A stretch of DNA of 64,000 nucleotides, taken from the NCBI GenBank assembly GCA_903926075.1, contig CAIYHQ010000050.1:1-64000 (forward strand), given 5' to 3'. This DNA comes from an uncultured Methanomicrobiales archaeon (lineage in GTDB: Archaea > Halobacteriota > Methanomicrobia > Methanomicrobiales > Methanospirillaceae). The position numbers and the translations under genes are program-made. Below, piece by piece: positions 30,081-39,385 of this stretch. The notes under the pieces were generated by a model, which searched no databases, was not told the DNA's origin, and worked only from the letters and a program-made list of their open reading frames with translations. Positions within the stretch are counted from its first letter, which is position 1. Each line of letters starts with the position of its first letter.

Positions 30081-31613
30081 TTGTTCATAAAGGGCTTAAG
30101 TTATTCTCTATTCATATTGATCACTGATGTTCAACCCAGGAAAGCCGATATCTTAACGAGGGTACATGCCCCACATGATATCAGGGAGCTAAAAAATGTC
30201 ACCAGCACTTCCGACAGGGACTATCTGCCAGAGTTGCGGGTTAGTGATGGAAAAACCGGCAATAAAATTGCGTGTGTCGAAAATAGAGGCAAGGGAAAAG
30301 GCGCAGGCGATAATCCCCTCACCCAAACGCTGGAAGCAGCACTAAAAAAATATTTTGGTTATGATAACTTCCGGTACCCGCAGGAAGAGGTAATTAACTC
30401 TGTCCTTCGTGGAAAAGATGTACTTGCAATTCTTGCCACGGGTGGAGGGAAGTCACTCTGCTATCAGATCCCTGCAATTTTTCGAAAAGGAGGTATGACA
30501 TTAGTGATATCTCCATTGATAGCACTTATGAAAGACCAGGTGTCAGATCTCAATGAACGTGGGATAAATGCATTTGCATGGACATCAGAATGTTCACTGT
30601 CGGAAGTTGAGAGAATAAAAACCAGTGCAAAGAAGGGTGAATTGCAGCTTGTATATGTATCCCCTGAACGTGCGGTAATGCCTTCTTTTTTACGCGAAAT
30701 TTCTTCATGGCCTGTGCAATGTATTGCTGTTGACGAGGCTCACTGCATCTCACTCTGGGGCCATCAGTTCAGGCCTGAATACTGTGATCTAGTTATAATC
30801 AAGGCAAAATTTCCTGATATCCCTATAATTGCAGTTACTGCAACTGCTACGCCGATGGTTCAAAAAGAAATTATTGAAAGGCTTAGACTTAATGCTCCAG
30901 ACCTCTTTATAGGTTCATTTAACAGGACAAATTTGAATTATAAAGTAAGGAGCAGAAAAAATGCGTACCTGGATATTCTGTCATACATGAGAATGAATAA
31001 AGAACATTCAGGCATTATTTACTGCACGAGCAAGAAAGATGTTGGTGAACTCTCAAGAAAACTAAGAAAAGATGGTCAAAAAGCCATTCCATATCATGCA
31101 GGGCTTTCGTATAAAGAACGTGAGATTAATCAGGAATTATTCAGGACTGGAAAAGCGAAGATAATATGTGCTACAGTCGCTTTCGGGATGGGTATAAATA
31201 AACCTGATGTCAGGTTTGTTTTTCATTACGGAATGCCGAAAAGTGTTGAACAATACTATCAGGAGACCGGTAGGGCAGGAAGAGATGGCAAAGAGGCAGA
31301 ATGTATTCTATATTATGAAAGAAGTGAATATTTTAGATTAAGGGCTCTTATCAGGACTGATAATTCACAAGAAGCCTTTAAAAAGGTAAGTCTCGCAAAA
31401 CTTGAACAGATGTTACAATATTGTGAGACTCGCGACTGCAGGCGCAAAAATCTGCTTGCATATTTTGGAGAAGAAGCAAATTCTGACACTTGTGAACAGT
31501 GTGATAACTGTCTCTCTTTACCAGGCGAAAAAAAAACTGGTATCAAGTCCTGGAAAAACAAAAATCAGGATACCCATCAAAAGATAAGCAGTATAATGGA
31601 AATCAGGTCATAA
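30081..31613 (+). CDS. recQ: RecQ-family ATP-dependent DNA helicase (short form)
   Basis: Up to 510 residues if TTG 30081 is used. The recognisable RecQ region starts at LEAALKKYFGYDNFRYPQEE (about 30325). Walker A is TGGGKSLCYQ, motif II is DEAHCISLWGHQFRPEY, and motif VI is QETGRAGRDG. A RecQ zinc-binding domain follows with Cys residues in YCETRDCRRKNLLAYFGEE and DTCEQCDNC. No winged-helix or HRDC domain is present. A 3'-5' helicase for repair and recombination. The first 80 or so residues are unlike the family and lack any ATG, so the start is unresolved. Confidence 0.85.
   Translation: MFIKGLSYSLFILITDVQPRKADILTRVHAPHDIRELKNVTSTSDRDYLPELRVSDGKTGNKIACVENRGKGKGAGDNPLTQTLEAALKKYFGYDNFRYPQEEVINSVLRGKDVLAILATGGGKSLCYQIPAIFRKGGMTLVISPLIALMKDQVSDLNERGINAFAWTSECSLSEVERIKTSAKKGELQLVYVSPERAVMPSFLREISSWPVQCIAVDEAHCISLWGHQFRPEYCDLVIIKAKFPDIPIIAVTATATPMVQKEIIERLRLNAPDLFIGSFNRTNLNYKVRSRKNAYLDILSYMRMNKEHSGIIYCTSKKDVGELSRKLRKDGQKAIPYHAGLSYKEREINQELFRTGKAKIICATVAFGMGINKPDVRFVFHYGMPKSVEQYYQETGRAGRDGKEAECILYYERSEYFRLRALIRTDNSQEAFKKVSLAKLEQMLQYCETRDCRRKNLLAYFGEEANSDTCEQCDNCLSLPGEKKTGIKSWKNKNQDTHQKISSIMEIRS
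30196..30345 (+). CDS. Small 49-residue ORF with a CxxC pair, overlapping the 5' end of recQ
   Basis: ATG 30196 is preceded by GGGAG at 30184-30188 with seven-base spacing, a better start signal than any in the recQ frame. The product begins MSPALPTGTICQSCGLVMEK, has one CxxC pair and a basic C-terminal part (KRWKQH). It overlaps the recQ frame, whose conserved part begins at about 30325. It could be a real small zinc-binding protein, the true N-terminus of RecQ joined by a frameshift, or chance. Unrecognised family. Confidence 0.35.
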   Translation: MSPALPTGTICQSCGLVMEKPAIKLRVSKIEAREKAQAIIPSPKRWKQH

Positions 31614-31687
31614 ATTAATCTAATAAAAATTTAATTTATTTTCTCCGTAAAAATTAACTCTTTTAAAGTGATATTTATATCATACTG

Positions 31688-32149
31688 ATGGAGTTCCTTC
31701 TCTTCCTGCTAAATAATTGTAAATATGGAATAAGCCTTGCCTATGTTGAAAGAGTTATCAGGATGGTAAAAGTTACAAGTCTGCCTCTCGCACCTGATAT
31801 TGTCAGTGGAATAATTGATCTGCATGGGACGGTTATCCCGGTTTATGACCCGAGAGTAAGATTTAATCTCCCTAAAAAGTCGTTTTCAGCATTTGATTCA
31901 TTAATTATTGCAAATAACGGTGAAAATATTGTTGGCCTTGCAGTTGAGAAAATTGAAGGGGTTGTCTCTTTAAACCAATCTATAGAAAAAGTTGATACTT
32001 CTATATCAGGGACAAATGCAATTGAAGGAGTAGTCAGGATAGATTCAGGCCTTGTCGTGATTTATGATCTTTCGCTTTTTATTACACCGATTGAAGCAGA
32101 GGAAGTTAAAAAGGTGATAACAGATTGGAAAGTGAAAAACCAAGTATAA
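31688..32149 (+). CDS. cheW: CheW-like adaptor (WspB-like)
   Basis: 153 residues, a single CheW domain: FLLNNCKYGISLAYVERVIRM, then the conserved PLAPDIVSGIIDLHGTVIPVYDPR and IVGLAVEKIEGVV. It links receptors to CheA. First gene of the seven-gene chemosensory operon; it overlaps the next gene by 25 bases. By position and size it corresponds to one of the two CheW proteins (WspB, WspD) of Wsp systems. Confidence 0.9.
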   Translation: MEFLLFLLNNCKYGISLAYVERVIRMVKVTSLPLAPDIVSGIIDLHGTVIPVYDPRVRFNLPKKSFSAFDSLIIANNGENIVGLAVEKIEGVVSLNQSIEKVDTSISGTNAIEGVVRIDSGLVVIYDLSLFITPIEAEEVKKVITDWKVKNQV

Positions 32150-33603
32150 ATATCCCTTATCAGGATGTTATCCGTGTTTCTCAATTCGTAAGCGAAAATA
32201 TTGGTTTAGAATATACTCCGGAAAGAATGAAAGATCTCGAAAAGGGAATAATAACCGCCTGTTTTAGAGAGGGTCTTTCTGATACTGAGTCCTGTTTAAA
32301 ATGGGTCCGATCAGCTGACAATATCAATGAAAAAATTCATGCACTTGCACTCAGTCTGACTATAGGTGAGACCTATTTTTTCAGGGATAAAAACCTTTTC
32401 AGGTTCCTCAGAGATGAATTTTTTCCAAGACTTATAACCCGGGCGCGGGAACATGGGAATTCTATAAGGATATGGAGTGCAGGTTGTAGTTCTGGAGAAG
32501 AACCATATTCATTATCAATTTTGCTTTATGAGTTAATACCTGACATCAAGGACTGGAATATTCAGATACTTGCAACCGATATCAATAATGATGCACTTGA
32601 TAAGGCAAAAAAGGGGGAATACAGTTCGTGGTCATTTCGTGATAATTTATTTATAATAAAAGATAATTTTTTTCAAATTAAGGGGAATGGAAAATACAAA
32701 ATTAATGACAATATTAAGAATATCGTGAAATTTCAGGAAATTAATCTGATAACCGATTCTTATCCTGATACAAGAAATGGAACAATCCTTCTGGACTTAA
32801 TTCTTTGTAGAAACGTTCTAATGTACTTCTCAAAAGACAAGGCCGCAAAAGTGATAGAAGGTTTTCACAATGCCTTGAAGGACGAAGGGTATCTTATCGT
32901 GAGCCCACAGGAAATTTCTTATCTACAGAACCAGCGATTTACCACAATTATCCGAGATGATGTATTCCTGCATAAAAAAGTTGAAAATTCAAATAAGGAT
33001 AATGAATCTGTTCTTACACATCAAATTAAATTTACTTACTCTCAGGACTACTCGCATTTTCTCCCGGAACCGGTCCAAAGATCATTTGACTCTATTACAG
33101 TCAATGAGGACAGTTTTGACACAGATGACGAGGCTTCAAAAAAAATATGGGCAGAAGTCAGCAGGCAATTATCAGTAGAATCTTCTAAATTTCAGGATAA
33201 ACCACGTATCGGGGCATTATCAGAAGCAAAAAAACTTGCTGATAATAACCGGTTTGAGGAAGCTCTCGTTTTATGCAATAAAGCCCTTGAGAGTGACCGT
33301 TTAAACCCTAAACTCCATTATCTAAAGGCAACCATTCATCAGGAAAATGGTAATGTACCGGAAGCTGTGAAATCACTTCGCCAGGCACTCTACGCAGATA
33401 AAAATTATATACCTGCACATCTCAATCTCGGTACATTAATGAAAAAAGAGGGGAAAGAGAAAGAATCAAGGCGACATTTTCAAAATGCACTGATAAGTAT
33501 GGAAGGACATGAAGATTCAGAAATTCTTGAAGATCTTGGAGGTATGACTGTGGGGAGAATCCGGGTAATGATTGAAGACTTTATTTCAGAGGCCAATAAA
33601 TGA
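32125..33603 (+). CDS. cheR: CheR-type receptor methyltransferase with C-terminal TPR repeats (WspC-like)
   Basis: 492 residues. The start TTG 32125 lies eight bases after AGGTGAT. The CheR domain (about 10-280) has the N-terminal helical part, the SAM-binding WSAGCSSGEEPYSL, and DLILCRNVLMYFSKD. The C-terminal part (about 355-480) has TPR repeats (ALVLCNKALESDRLNPKLHY, AVKSLRQALYADKNYIPAHL). CheR-TPR fusions are characteristic of WspC-type enzymes. It would methylate Glu residues of the MCP encoded two genes downstream. Confidence 0.92.
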   Translation: MESEKPSINIPYQDVIRVSQFVSENIGLEYTPERMKDLEKGIITACFREGLSDTESCLKWVRSADNINEKIHALALSLTIGETYFFRDKNLFRFLRDEFFPRLITRAREHGNSIRIWSAGCSSGEEPYSLSILLYELIPDIKDWNIQILATDINNDALDKAKKGEYSSWSFRDNLFIIKDNFFQIKGNGKYKINDNIKNIVKFQEINLITDSYPDTRNGTILLDLILCRNVLMYFSKDKAAKVIEGFHNALKDEGYLIVSPQEISYLQNQRFTTIIRDDVFLHKKVENSNKDNESVLTHQIKFTYSQDYSHFLPEPVQRSFDSITVNEDSFDTDDEASKKIWAEVSRQLSVESSKFQDKPRIGALSEAKKLADNNRFEEALVLCNKALESDRLNPKLHYLKATIHQENGNVPEAVKSLRQALYADKNYIPAHLNLGTLMKKEGKEKESRRHFQNALISMEGHEDSEILEDLGGMTVGRIRVMIEDFISEANK

Positions 33604-34211
33604 AAAAGGGGAATTTAGAGGAGGAGACAACCTCTATTGACTGGGATGATATTAAGCGCCTGATTAAAGAAACAGAACTCCACCTCTCGGAAATTTACAC
33701 TCACTCAAATGAACAAAACGAGAAGATTCTTGAAGAGAGAGCAAAAATCCTGGCAACTCCAGAGATTGAAATAACTTTGATTGAATCCATACGGGTTTTA
33801 ACATTTATCCTAGCTTACGAGAGATATGGAATTGAGACGGATAATGTTCTTGAAGTAATTTCTTTAAAGGAGGTAACCTCCCTCCCACATACACCCGCAT
33901 TTGTCATAGGTGTCATCAATTATCGCGGAAGAATTCTTTCAATTATTGATTTGAAAGCATTTTTTAACCTTCCACGAAAAGGACTCCCTGAATTTGCACG
34001 ACTAATCGTTCTTTCAGACGGGAAGATGGAGTTTGGTCTGCTCGCAGACCAGATACTTGGGACATACGATATCCCAGTTTCTGATATTGAACCCGTCCCT
34101 ACTGGTCTTTCATTACTTGGAAGCCGGTATCTGAAAGGTATGACTCATAATTCATTGATTCTTATTGATTCCCTTGCACTTTTAACAGACCAAACTATTA
34201 TTGTGGAGTGA
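33600..34211 (+). CDS. cheW: CheW-like adaptor with N-terminal extension (WspD-like)
   Basis: 203 residues. An N-terminal charged, probably helical extension of about 60 residues with ILEERAKILATPE precedes a CheW domain (about 62-200; SLPHTPAFVIGVINYRGRILSIIDLKAFF). The ERAxxLA-type extension is common in WspD and related CheW proteins. It overlaps cheR by ATGA. Confidence 0.9.
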   Translation: MKKGNLEEETTSIDWDDIKRLIKETELHLSEIYTHSNEQNEKILEERAKILATPEIEITLIESIRVLTFILAYERYGIETDNVLEVISLKEVTSLPHTPAFVIGVINYRGRILSIIDLKAFFNLPRKGLPEFARLIVLSDGKMEFGLLADQILGTYDIPVSDIEPVPTGLSLLGSRYLKGMTHNSLILIDSLALLTDQTIIVE

Positions 34212-34215
34212 AAAG

Positions 34216-34335
34216 ATGAAAAGAAGAAACCAGTCATATATTAAGTCAATTCGAAGCGAAATAAACAAGATTCAAAAAAATTTAGAATTATTTTATGTGT
34301 TCGAACAATTCCGGATTGATAGGTGGTTCATATGA
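34216..34335 (+). CDS. Small 39-residue ORF between cheW and the MCP gene
   Basis: ATG 34216 lies four bases after the cheW stop and is preceded by GTGGAG. The product starts [20 protein letters not shown] and is basic and probably helical. Its stop overlaps the most likely MCP start (ATGA at 34332-34335). This double coupling suggests it is translated, but no family is recognised and it could be a leader that tunes receptor translation. Confidence 0.45.
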   Translation: MKRRNQSYIKSIRSEINKIQKNLELFYVFEQFRIDRWFI

Positions 34336-37070
34336 AAACTCTTGACAACACGAAGATATGGGTAAAACTGATTGGAGGGTTTATTCTAATAAGTATCCTC
34401 TTTGCTATCGTTTCGATAACAGGAATCGCTACAATTAACAGCATTGTCGGAAATAGTCGAATAGCTTATTCTGATGGTTTTTTGCCAATTCAGGACCTCC
34501 AGTCAGTCAAGATACTTTTGAACGAAATAAGCAGGGACACACTAAGATATTATTTTTTCCCGGCAGAGAGAACAGATCTTGAATCTACAATTTCAACTGA
34601 GACCCGCGAGATAAATAACATTCTTACAAAATATAAGGCTTCATCAATAAATCCCTCAAACCAGGCGGACTTTGTAGCTTTAAATTCAAACTGGGCAGAT
34701 TATCAAAATGAACTTCAGATAGCTTTCATGGAGAGCAAATCCGGCAATACTCAATATATCAACCAAAGTCTCTCGACTAACGGAAAGCTTGTAAACCTAA
34801 GAAAAGAACTCAACAACGAAGCAGATTCAATAATTAGTGGGGAGGAGCAATGGGTAGAATCAATTCTCGCAGCAAACGAGAAAGATTCAGCAAATGCCAC
34901 TATTTTTGTTATTATTATTTCTTGTCTGGGCATAATATCAGCTATTGTCATTGGTTTTATTCTAACTAGAAATATCACCGTACCTCTGATAGACGTGATG
35001 GTCACGGCAGAAAAAATTGGAAGAGGTGAATCAAAGGCACGTGTAAATTTTGATAGAAAAGATGAGCTGGGAGACCTTGGAAATTCACTCAATATAATGG
35101 CGGGTCATATCGGGGCACTTGTCGGCGAGGCACATGAGCTCACAAAGGCAGCGGTCAAAGGAGAATTATCGGTAAGGGCTGACCCATCAGTTCATGAAGG
35201 AGATTACAGGGCCATAATTACTGAATTTAATGCCACTCTTGATGCAGTGACTGGGCCATTGAATATCGCAGCTGAATATGTAGACAGAATAAGCAAGGGT
35301 GACATTCCTCAAAAAATTACAGACCATTATAATGGCGATTTCAATGAGATAAAACAGAATCTTAATACCTGTATCGATGAAGTGAAACTTCTCATTGAAG
35401 ATGTGAAGATGCTTTCATTAGCAGGTGTAGAAGGCCGCCTATCAACCCGTGCAGATGCATCCCGACATAAGGGTGACTTCATGAAGATAGTTGAAGGAGT
35501 GAATGAGACCCTTGATTCGGTTATTGGTCCACTGAATGTCGCTGCAGGATATGTAGACAGAATCAGTAACGGAAACATCCCTGACAAGATTACAGAAAAT
35601 TATAATGGCGACTTTAATGCGATTAAGCTGAACCTGAACAAATGCATAGATGCAGTAAACCTTCTCATAAGCGATTCAAAAATGCTTTCATTAGCAGGTG
35701 TAGAAGGCCGCCTATCAACCCGTGCAGATGCATCCCGACATAAGGGTGACTTCAGGAAGATAGTTGAAGGAGTGAATGAGACCCTTGATTCGGTTATTGG
35801 TCCACTGAATGTCGCTGCAGGATATGTAGACAGAATCAGTAACGGAGATATCCCTGACAAGATTACAGAAAACTACAACGGCGACTTTAATGCGATTAAG
35901 CTAAACCTGAACAAATGCGTAGATGCAGTAAACCTTCTCATAAGCGATTCAAAAATGCTTTCATTAGCAGGTGTAGAAGGCCGCCTATCAACCCGTGCAG
36001 ATGCATCTCGACATAAGGGTGACTTCAGGAAGATAGTTGAAGGAGTGAATGAGACCCTTGATTCGGTTATTGGCCCTGTGAATGAGGCATTACGAGTATC
36101 AAAAGAATATGCCCGAGGTGATTTTACTGCCAGAGTCTCTGAATCCCTTTCTGTGAGGGGCGATTTCATAGAATTTAAAGATGCTCTAAACAAGATAGGG
36201 GTCGAACTTTCAAAGCTTATGAACCTCCTTAATGAAGAGATCTTTGAGGGTGTGAATGTGCTTTCAGCAGCTTCAAGTGAGATCCTCGCAATTACTGCGC
36301 AACTGTCAGCCGGTGCGAATCAGACTGCTACATCTGTAAATGAGACTACGGCTACTGTTCAGGAAGTTAGAAAGACCACAGACCTGACAAGTGAGAAATC
36401 AAAATATGTTGCTGAAAAAGCAGTACAGGTCAATCAGATAGCAGAAAAAGGACAAAAATCAGTAGATGAGATAATTGCAGGGATGAGTCATATCCAGCAG
36501 CAGATGGAGGGCATTGCAGGAAATGTTGTCAGACTGAGTGAGCAAAGCCAGGCAATTGGTGAGATAATAGCTTCAGTAAACGATATTTCAGAGCAATCAA
36601 ACCTCCTCGCAGTGAACGCCTCGATTGAAGCTGCAAAAGCAGGTGAATTAGGAAAAGGTTTCGGTGTGGTATCACAGGAGATTAAAAACCTTGCAGACCA
36701 GTCAAAACAGGCGACTTCGCATATAAGAACTATTCTTACTGATATTCAGAGAGCCGTCAGTTCCACGGTCATATCAACTGAACAAGGGACGAAAACCGTC
36801 CTTAACGGGTCTAAGTTGTCATCAGAGGCACAGGAATCAATAATTGTACTCTCGAAGAGTATAGCAGATTCTTCAAAAGCAGCTATTCAGATTACGGCCT
36901 CTGTCCAGGAACAGGTGGTTGGAATGGATCAAATAGCTCTTGCTATGGAGAGCATAAGGGAAGCTGCGCAAAGTAATCTTGCAGTAACAAAGCAGGCTGA
37001 AAAGACTGCACAAAACCTCCATGACCTCGGATTAAAGCTAAAACAGGTAGCAGGCCGCTATAAGGTTTAA
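34332..37070 (+). CDS. mcp: Methyl-accepting chemotaxis protein with tandem HAMP-like repeats (WspA-like)
   Basis: About 912 residues from ATG 34332; the GTG at 34323 is a weaker alternative. TM1 (about 10-32), an extracytoplasmic four-helix-type sensor domain (about 33-185), TM2 (about 190-215), and a HAMP domain ([18 protein letters not shown]). Then come four or more HAMP-like units of 91 residues. The C-terminal signalling domain (about 620-900) has the hairpin tip [23 protein letters not shown] and [14 protein letters not shown]. It would control the CheA encoded downstream. Confidence 0.93.
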   Translation: MKTLDNTKIWVKLIGGFILISILFAIVSITGIATINSIVGNSRIAYSDGFLPIQDLQSVKILLNEISRDTLRYYFFPAERTDLESTISTETREINNILTKYKASSINPSNQADFVALNSNWADYQNELQIAFMESKSGNTQYINQSLSTNGKLVNLRKELNNEADSIISGEEQWVESILAANEKDSANATIFVIIISCLGIISAIVIGFILTRNITVPLIDVMVTAEKIGRGESKARVNFDRKDELGDLGNSLNIMAGHIGALVGEAHELTKAAVKGELSVRADPSVHEGDYRAIITEFNATLDAVTGPLNIAAEYVDRISKGDIPQKITDHYNGDFNEIKQNLNTCIDEVKLLIEDVKMLSLAGVEGRLSTRADASRHKGDFMKIVEGVNETLDSVIGPLNVAAGYVDRISNGNIPDKITENYNGDFNAIKLNLNKCIDAVNLLISDSKMLSLAGVEGRLSTRADASRHKGDFRKIVEGVNETLDSVIGPLNVAAGYVDRISNGDIPDKITENYNGDFNAIKLNLNKCVDAVNLLISDSKMLSLAGVEGRLSTRADASRHKGDFRKIVEGVNETLDSVIGPVNEALRVSKEYARGDFTARVSESLSVRGDFIEFKDALNKIGVELSKLMNLLNEEIFEGVNVLSAASSEILAITAQLSAGANQTATSVNETTATVQEVRKTTDLTSEKSKYVAEKAVQVNQIAEKGQKSVDEIIAGMSHIQQQMEGIAGNVVRLSEQSQAIGEIIASVNDISEQSNLLAVNASIEAAKAGELGKGFGVVSQEIKNLADQSKQATSHIRTILTDIQRAVSSTVISTEQGTKTVLNGSKLSSEAQESIIVLSKSIADSSKAAIQITASVQEQVVGMDQIALAMESIREAAQSNLAVTKQAEKTAQNLHDLGLKLKQVAGRYKV
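35409..36080 (+). repeat. 273-bp tandem repeats in the MCP gene
   Basis: Near-identical units with an exact 273-bp period (ATGCTTTCATTAGC at 35409, 35682 and 35955); about 2.5 units, with more diverged related units upstream (35130-35408). Each unit encodes 91 residues of a HAMP-like pair, including [14 protein letters not shown] and [13 protein letters not shown]. The array is open to slippage or recombination in whole-codon steps. Confidence 0.92.
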
Positions 37071-37081
37071 AGGACGTTGTG

Positions 37082-39370
37082 ATGAACACGAAAGATGAGG
37101 AGTTTCAGAAAAGACTCCTCGTTATGTTCAGGGAAGAAGCAAGGGAGCACCTTGATTCAATTACCAAGGGACTACTTGACCTTGAAAAAGAAGTCCCAAC
37201 TGATGAAAAAAAAGAGATAATCGAAAGGGTGTATCGAGAGACCCACAGTCTGAAAGGTGCAGCACGAGCTGTAAGCCTCTCGAGGGTAGAAGGGCTCTGC
37301 CAGAACCTCGAAAGCGTCTTTTCTGCACTAAAAAGAGGAGAAACAACAATTGATTCCTCCTCATTTGATCTGTTGCATAAAGTTGTTGATAACCTGTCCA
37401 AAATCATCTCACCGGATGACTTACCCGTAGATGAAAGAGATATTGAACAATTGATCTCAAATCTGAAAAATCTCTTACTGGTTCAATCCCAAAAGCCTGC
37501 AGAAGATCAAAAAAAAAATATTGAAACAGGGTCAACTGGGGATAATATCGAAAAACCCGTTGAAATAAAAGAGAGCGAACCACTCCTGTCACGTGGAACT
37601 GTTAGAGTGGCTACCTGGAAACTGGATTCACTCTTTTCTAAAACCGATGAACTTATAATGTGGAGGCTTGCCCAGGGGCAGATGGTTGCTGACCTCAAAG
37701 ACCTTAATATAAGATTCCAGGAATGGTTCTGGAATTATTCAAAGATCAATTCTCAGTTCCTTAAACTGAAGCAGAGCCTTGAAACAAGAAGTGATGATAA
37801 CCGAAATGAAGGTTTCACGTCTGATCTGCTCAGGTTAACTGAATTTCTTGACTATAATAGAAATTTTATTGATACTATCGAGAGAAGGACAAGAACACTT
37901 ACTGAAAATGCAACAAAAGAGAATTTTGGGCTATATGAATTTACCGAGTCCATCAGGGAAGAAGTTAAAAGGACTCTTCTCCTGCCTGCATCAGTTATTC
38001 TTGATAATTATCAAAAATTCGTACGGACCTTTTCGCGTGAAAAAGGAAAAGAAGCTGAATTGATCTCATCAGGGGCCGAAATAGAAGTTGATAGAAGAGT
38101 CCTTGATGAATTGAAGGACCCGTTGCTTCATCTTATACGAAACAGTATTGATCATGGTATTGAGAATGAAAAGGAGAGGTTACAGGCAGGAAAGTCTAAA
38201 AAAGGTAGAATTAAAATTAACCTCTCTTCTGTTGCCGGGAACAGGTTTACTATCACATATGAGGATGATGGCAGGGGAATCGATCTGGAGGCAGTTAAAA
38301 ATTCAGGCCTGAAAAACGGAATTTTCTCAGAAGACCAGCTTGACAAATTAACTGAATCTGAAATTCTCACTTCAATCTTTTATTCAGGCCTCTCTACAAG
38401 CCAGATAATTACTGATACATCAGGGAGGGGTCTCGGGCTTGCTATAGTCCTTGAAAAAGTTGAAGCACTCGGTGGATATATTGATGTATCAAGCGAAAAA
38501 GGGAAGAGTACACGTTTTGAAATAACGCTTCCCCTGACTATTGCCACGTTTCGAGGGGTGCTTGTGAGGGCCGGAAAATTGCGCTATGCAATACCTATTA
38601 GAAATATCAAACGTGTTTTTATGGCCAAAACGACAGAAATTGAAACAATTGAGAACCGTTCAGTTATCAGGATAAATGGAGTTCATCTTTCTATAATCCC
38701 TCTGGAACAGGTTCTGTATGATAAAACAGGTAATGAAGATGACAAACCTGACTCTTTCCCGGCGATATATTTGCATGACCACGGAAATGAGATACTTCTT
38801 CAGGTTGATGAAGTGCTGGCATCAATTGAAGTGCTTGTAAAAACCCTTGGGCCTCAGTTGAAACATTTGGAAGGGGTCGCAGGCGCAACAATACTTGGAA
38901 ATGGATCAGTCATCCCGGTTTTAAGGATAGACGAAATAATCGAATCCGCAATAAAAACAGACTTTTCTGTTACTGCAGAGAGTGGACGAAAAGATACTGA
39001 CAAGAAAGCTCCAAATATTCTAGTCGCAGAAGACTCTATCACGTCCAGGATGCTATTGAAGAATATATTAGAGGGGGCAGGATACAAGGTTGAGACTGCA
39101 GTAGACGGAGTCGATGCTTTTTCAAAGATTAAGACCGGTCAGTTTGATGTTCTCGTATCTGATGTAGACATGCCACGCATGAATGGGTTCACTCTTACAG
39201 AGAAGGTCCGTGCTGACCCGAAAAATTCGGATATTCCGGTAATTCTTGTAACCGCTCTTGAATCACAGGAAGATAAAGAGCATGGAATTGAGGCAGGGGC
39301 AAATGCTTATATTGTGAAAAGCAGTTTTGATCAGAGTAACCTGCTTGAGGTAATATCACGTCTTTTGTAA
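37082..39370 (+). CDS. cheA: Hybrid CheA histidine kinase with C-terminal receiver (WspE-like)
   Basis: 762 residues from ATG 37082 (AGGA at 37071). Hpt domain about 1-120 with phospho-acceptor His55 in RETHSLKGAARAV; no CheY-binding P2 domain is evident; an atypical helical region (about 190-320); HATPase with LIRNSIDHGIE and DDGRGIDLEAVK; CheW domain (about 500-630); then a receiver with Asp694 in LVSDVDMPRMNG. CheA fused to REC and lacking P2 is typical of Wsp/Frz-type pathways. It would phosphorylate its own REC, CheB and the REC-kinase downstream. Confidence 0.93.
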   Translation: MNTKDEEFQKRLLVMFREEAREHLDSITKGLLDLEKEVPTDEKKEIIERVYRETHSLKGAARAVSLSRVEGLCQNLESVFSALKRGETTIDSSSFDLLHKVVDNLSKIISPDDLPVDERDIEQLISNLKNLLLVQSQKPAEDQKKNIETGSTGDNIEKPVEIKESEPLLSRGTVRVATWKLDSLFSKTDELIMWRLAQGQMVADLKDLNIRFQEWFWNYSKINSQFLKLKQSLETRSDDNRNEGFTSDLLRLTEFLDYNRNFIDTIERRTRTLTENATKENFGLYEFTESIREEVKRTLLLPASVILDNYQKFVRTFSREKGKEAELISSGAEIEVDRRVLDELKDPLLHLIRNSIDHGIENEKERLQAGKSKKGRIKINLSSVAGNRFTITYEDDGRGIDLEAVKNSGLKNGIFSEDQLDKLTESEILTSIFYSGLSTSQIITDTSGRGLGLAIVLEKVEALGGYIDVSSEKGKSTRFEITLPLTIATFRGVLVRAGKLRYAIPIRNIKRVFMAKTTEIETIENRSVIRINGVHLSIIPLEQVLYDKTGNEDDKPDSFPAIYLHDHGNEILLQVDEVLASIEVLVKTLGPQLKHLEGVAGATILGNGSVIPVLRIDEIIESAIKTDFSVTAESGRKDTDKKAPNILVAEDSITSRMLLKNILEGAGYKVETAVDGVDAFSKIKTGQFDVLVSDVDMPRMNGFTLTEKVRADPKNSDIPVILVTALESQEDKEHGIEAGANAYIVKSSFDQSNLLEVISRLL

Positions 39371-39385
39371 TTGAAATGGAGAAAA

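Noticed and set aside
35327-36193. Three similar minus-strand frames in the MCP gene
   Set aside because: They are antisense copies of the 273-bp coding repeats and add no independent signal.
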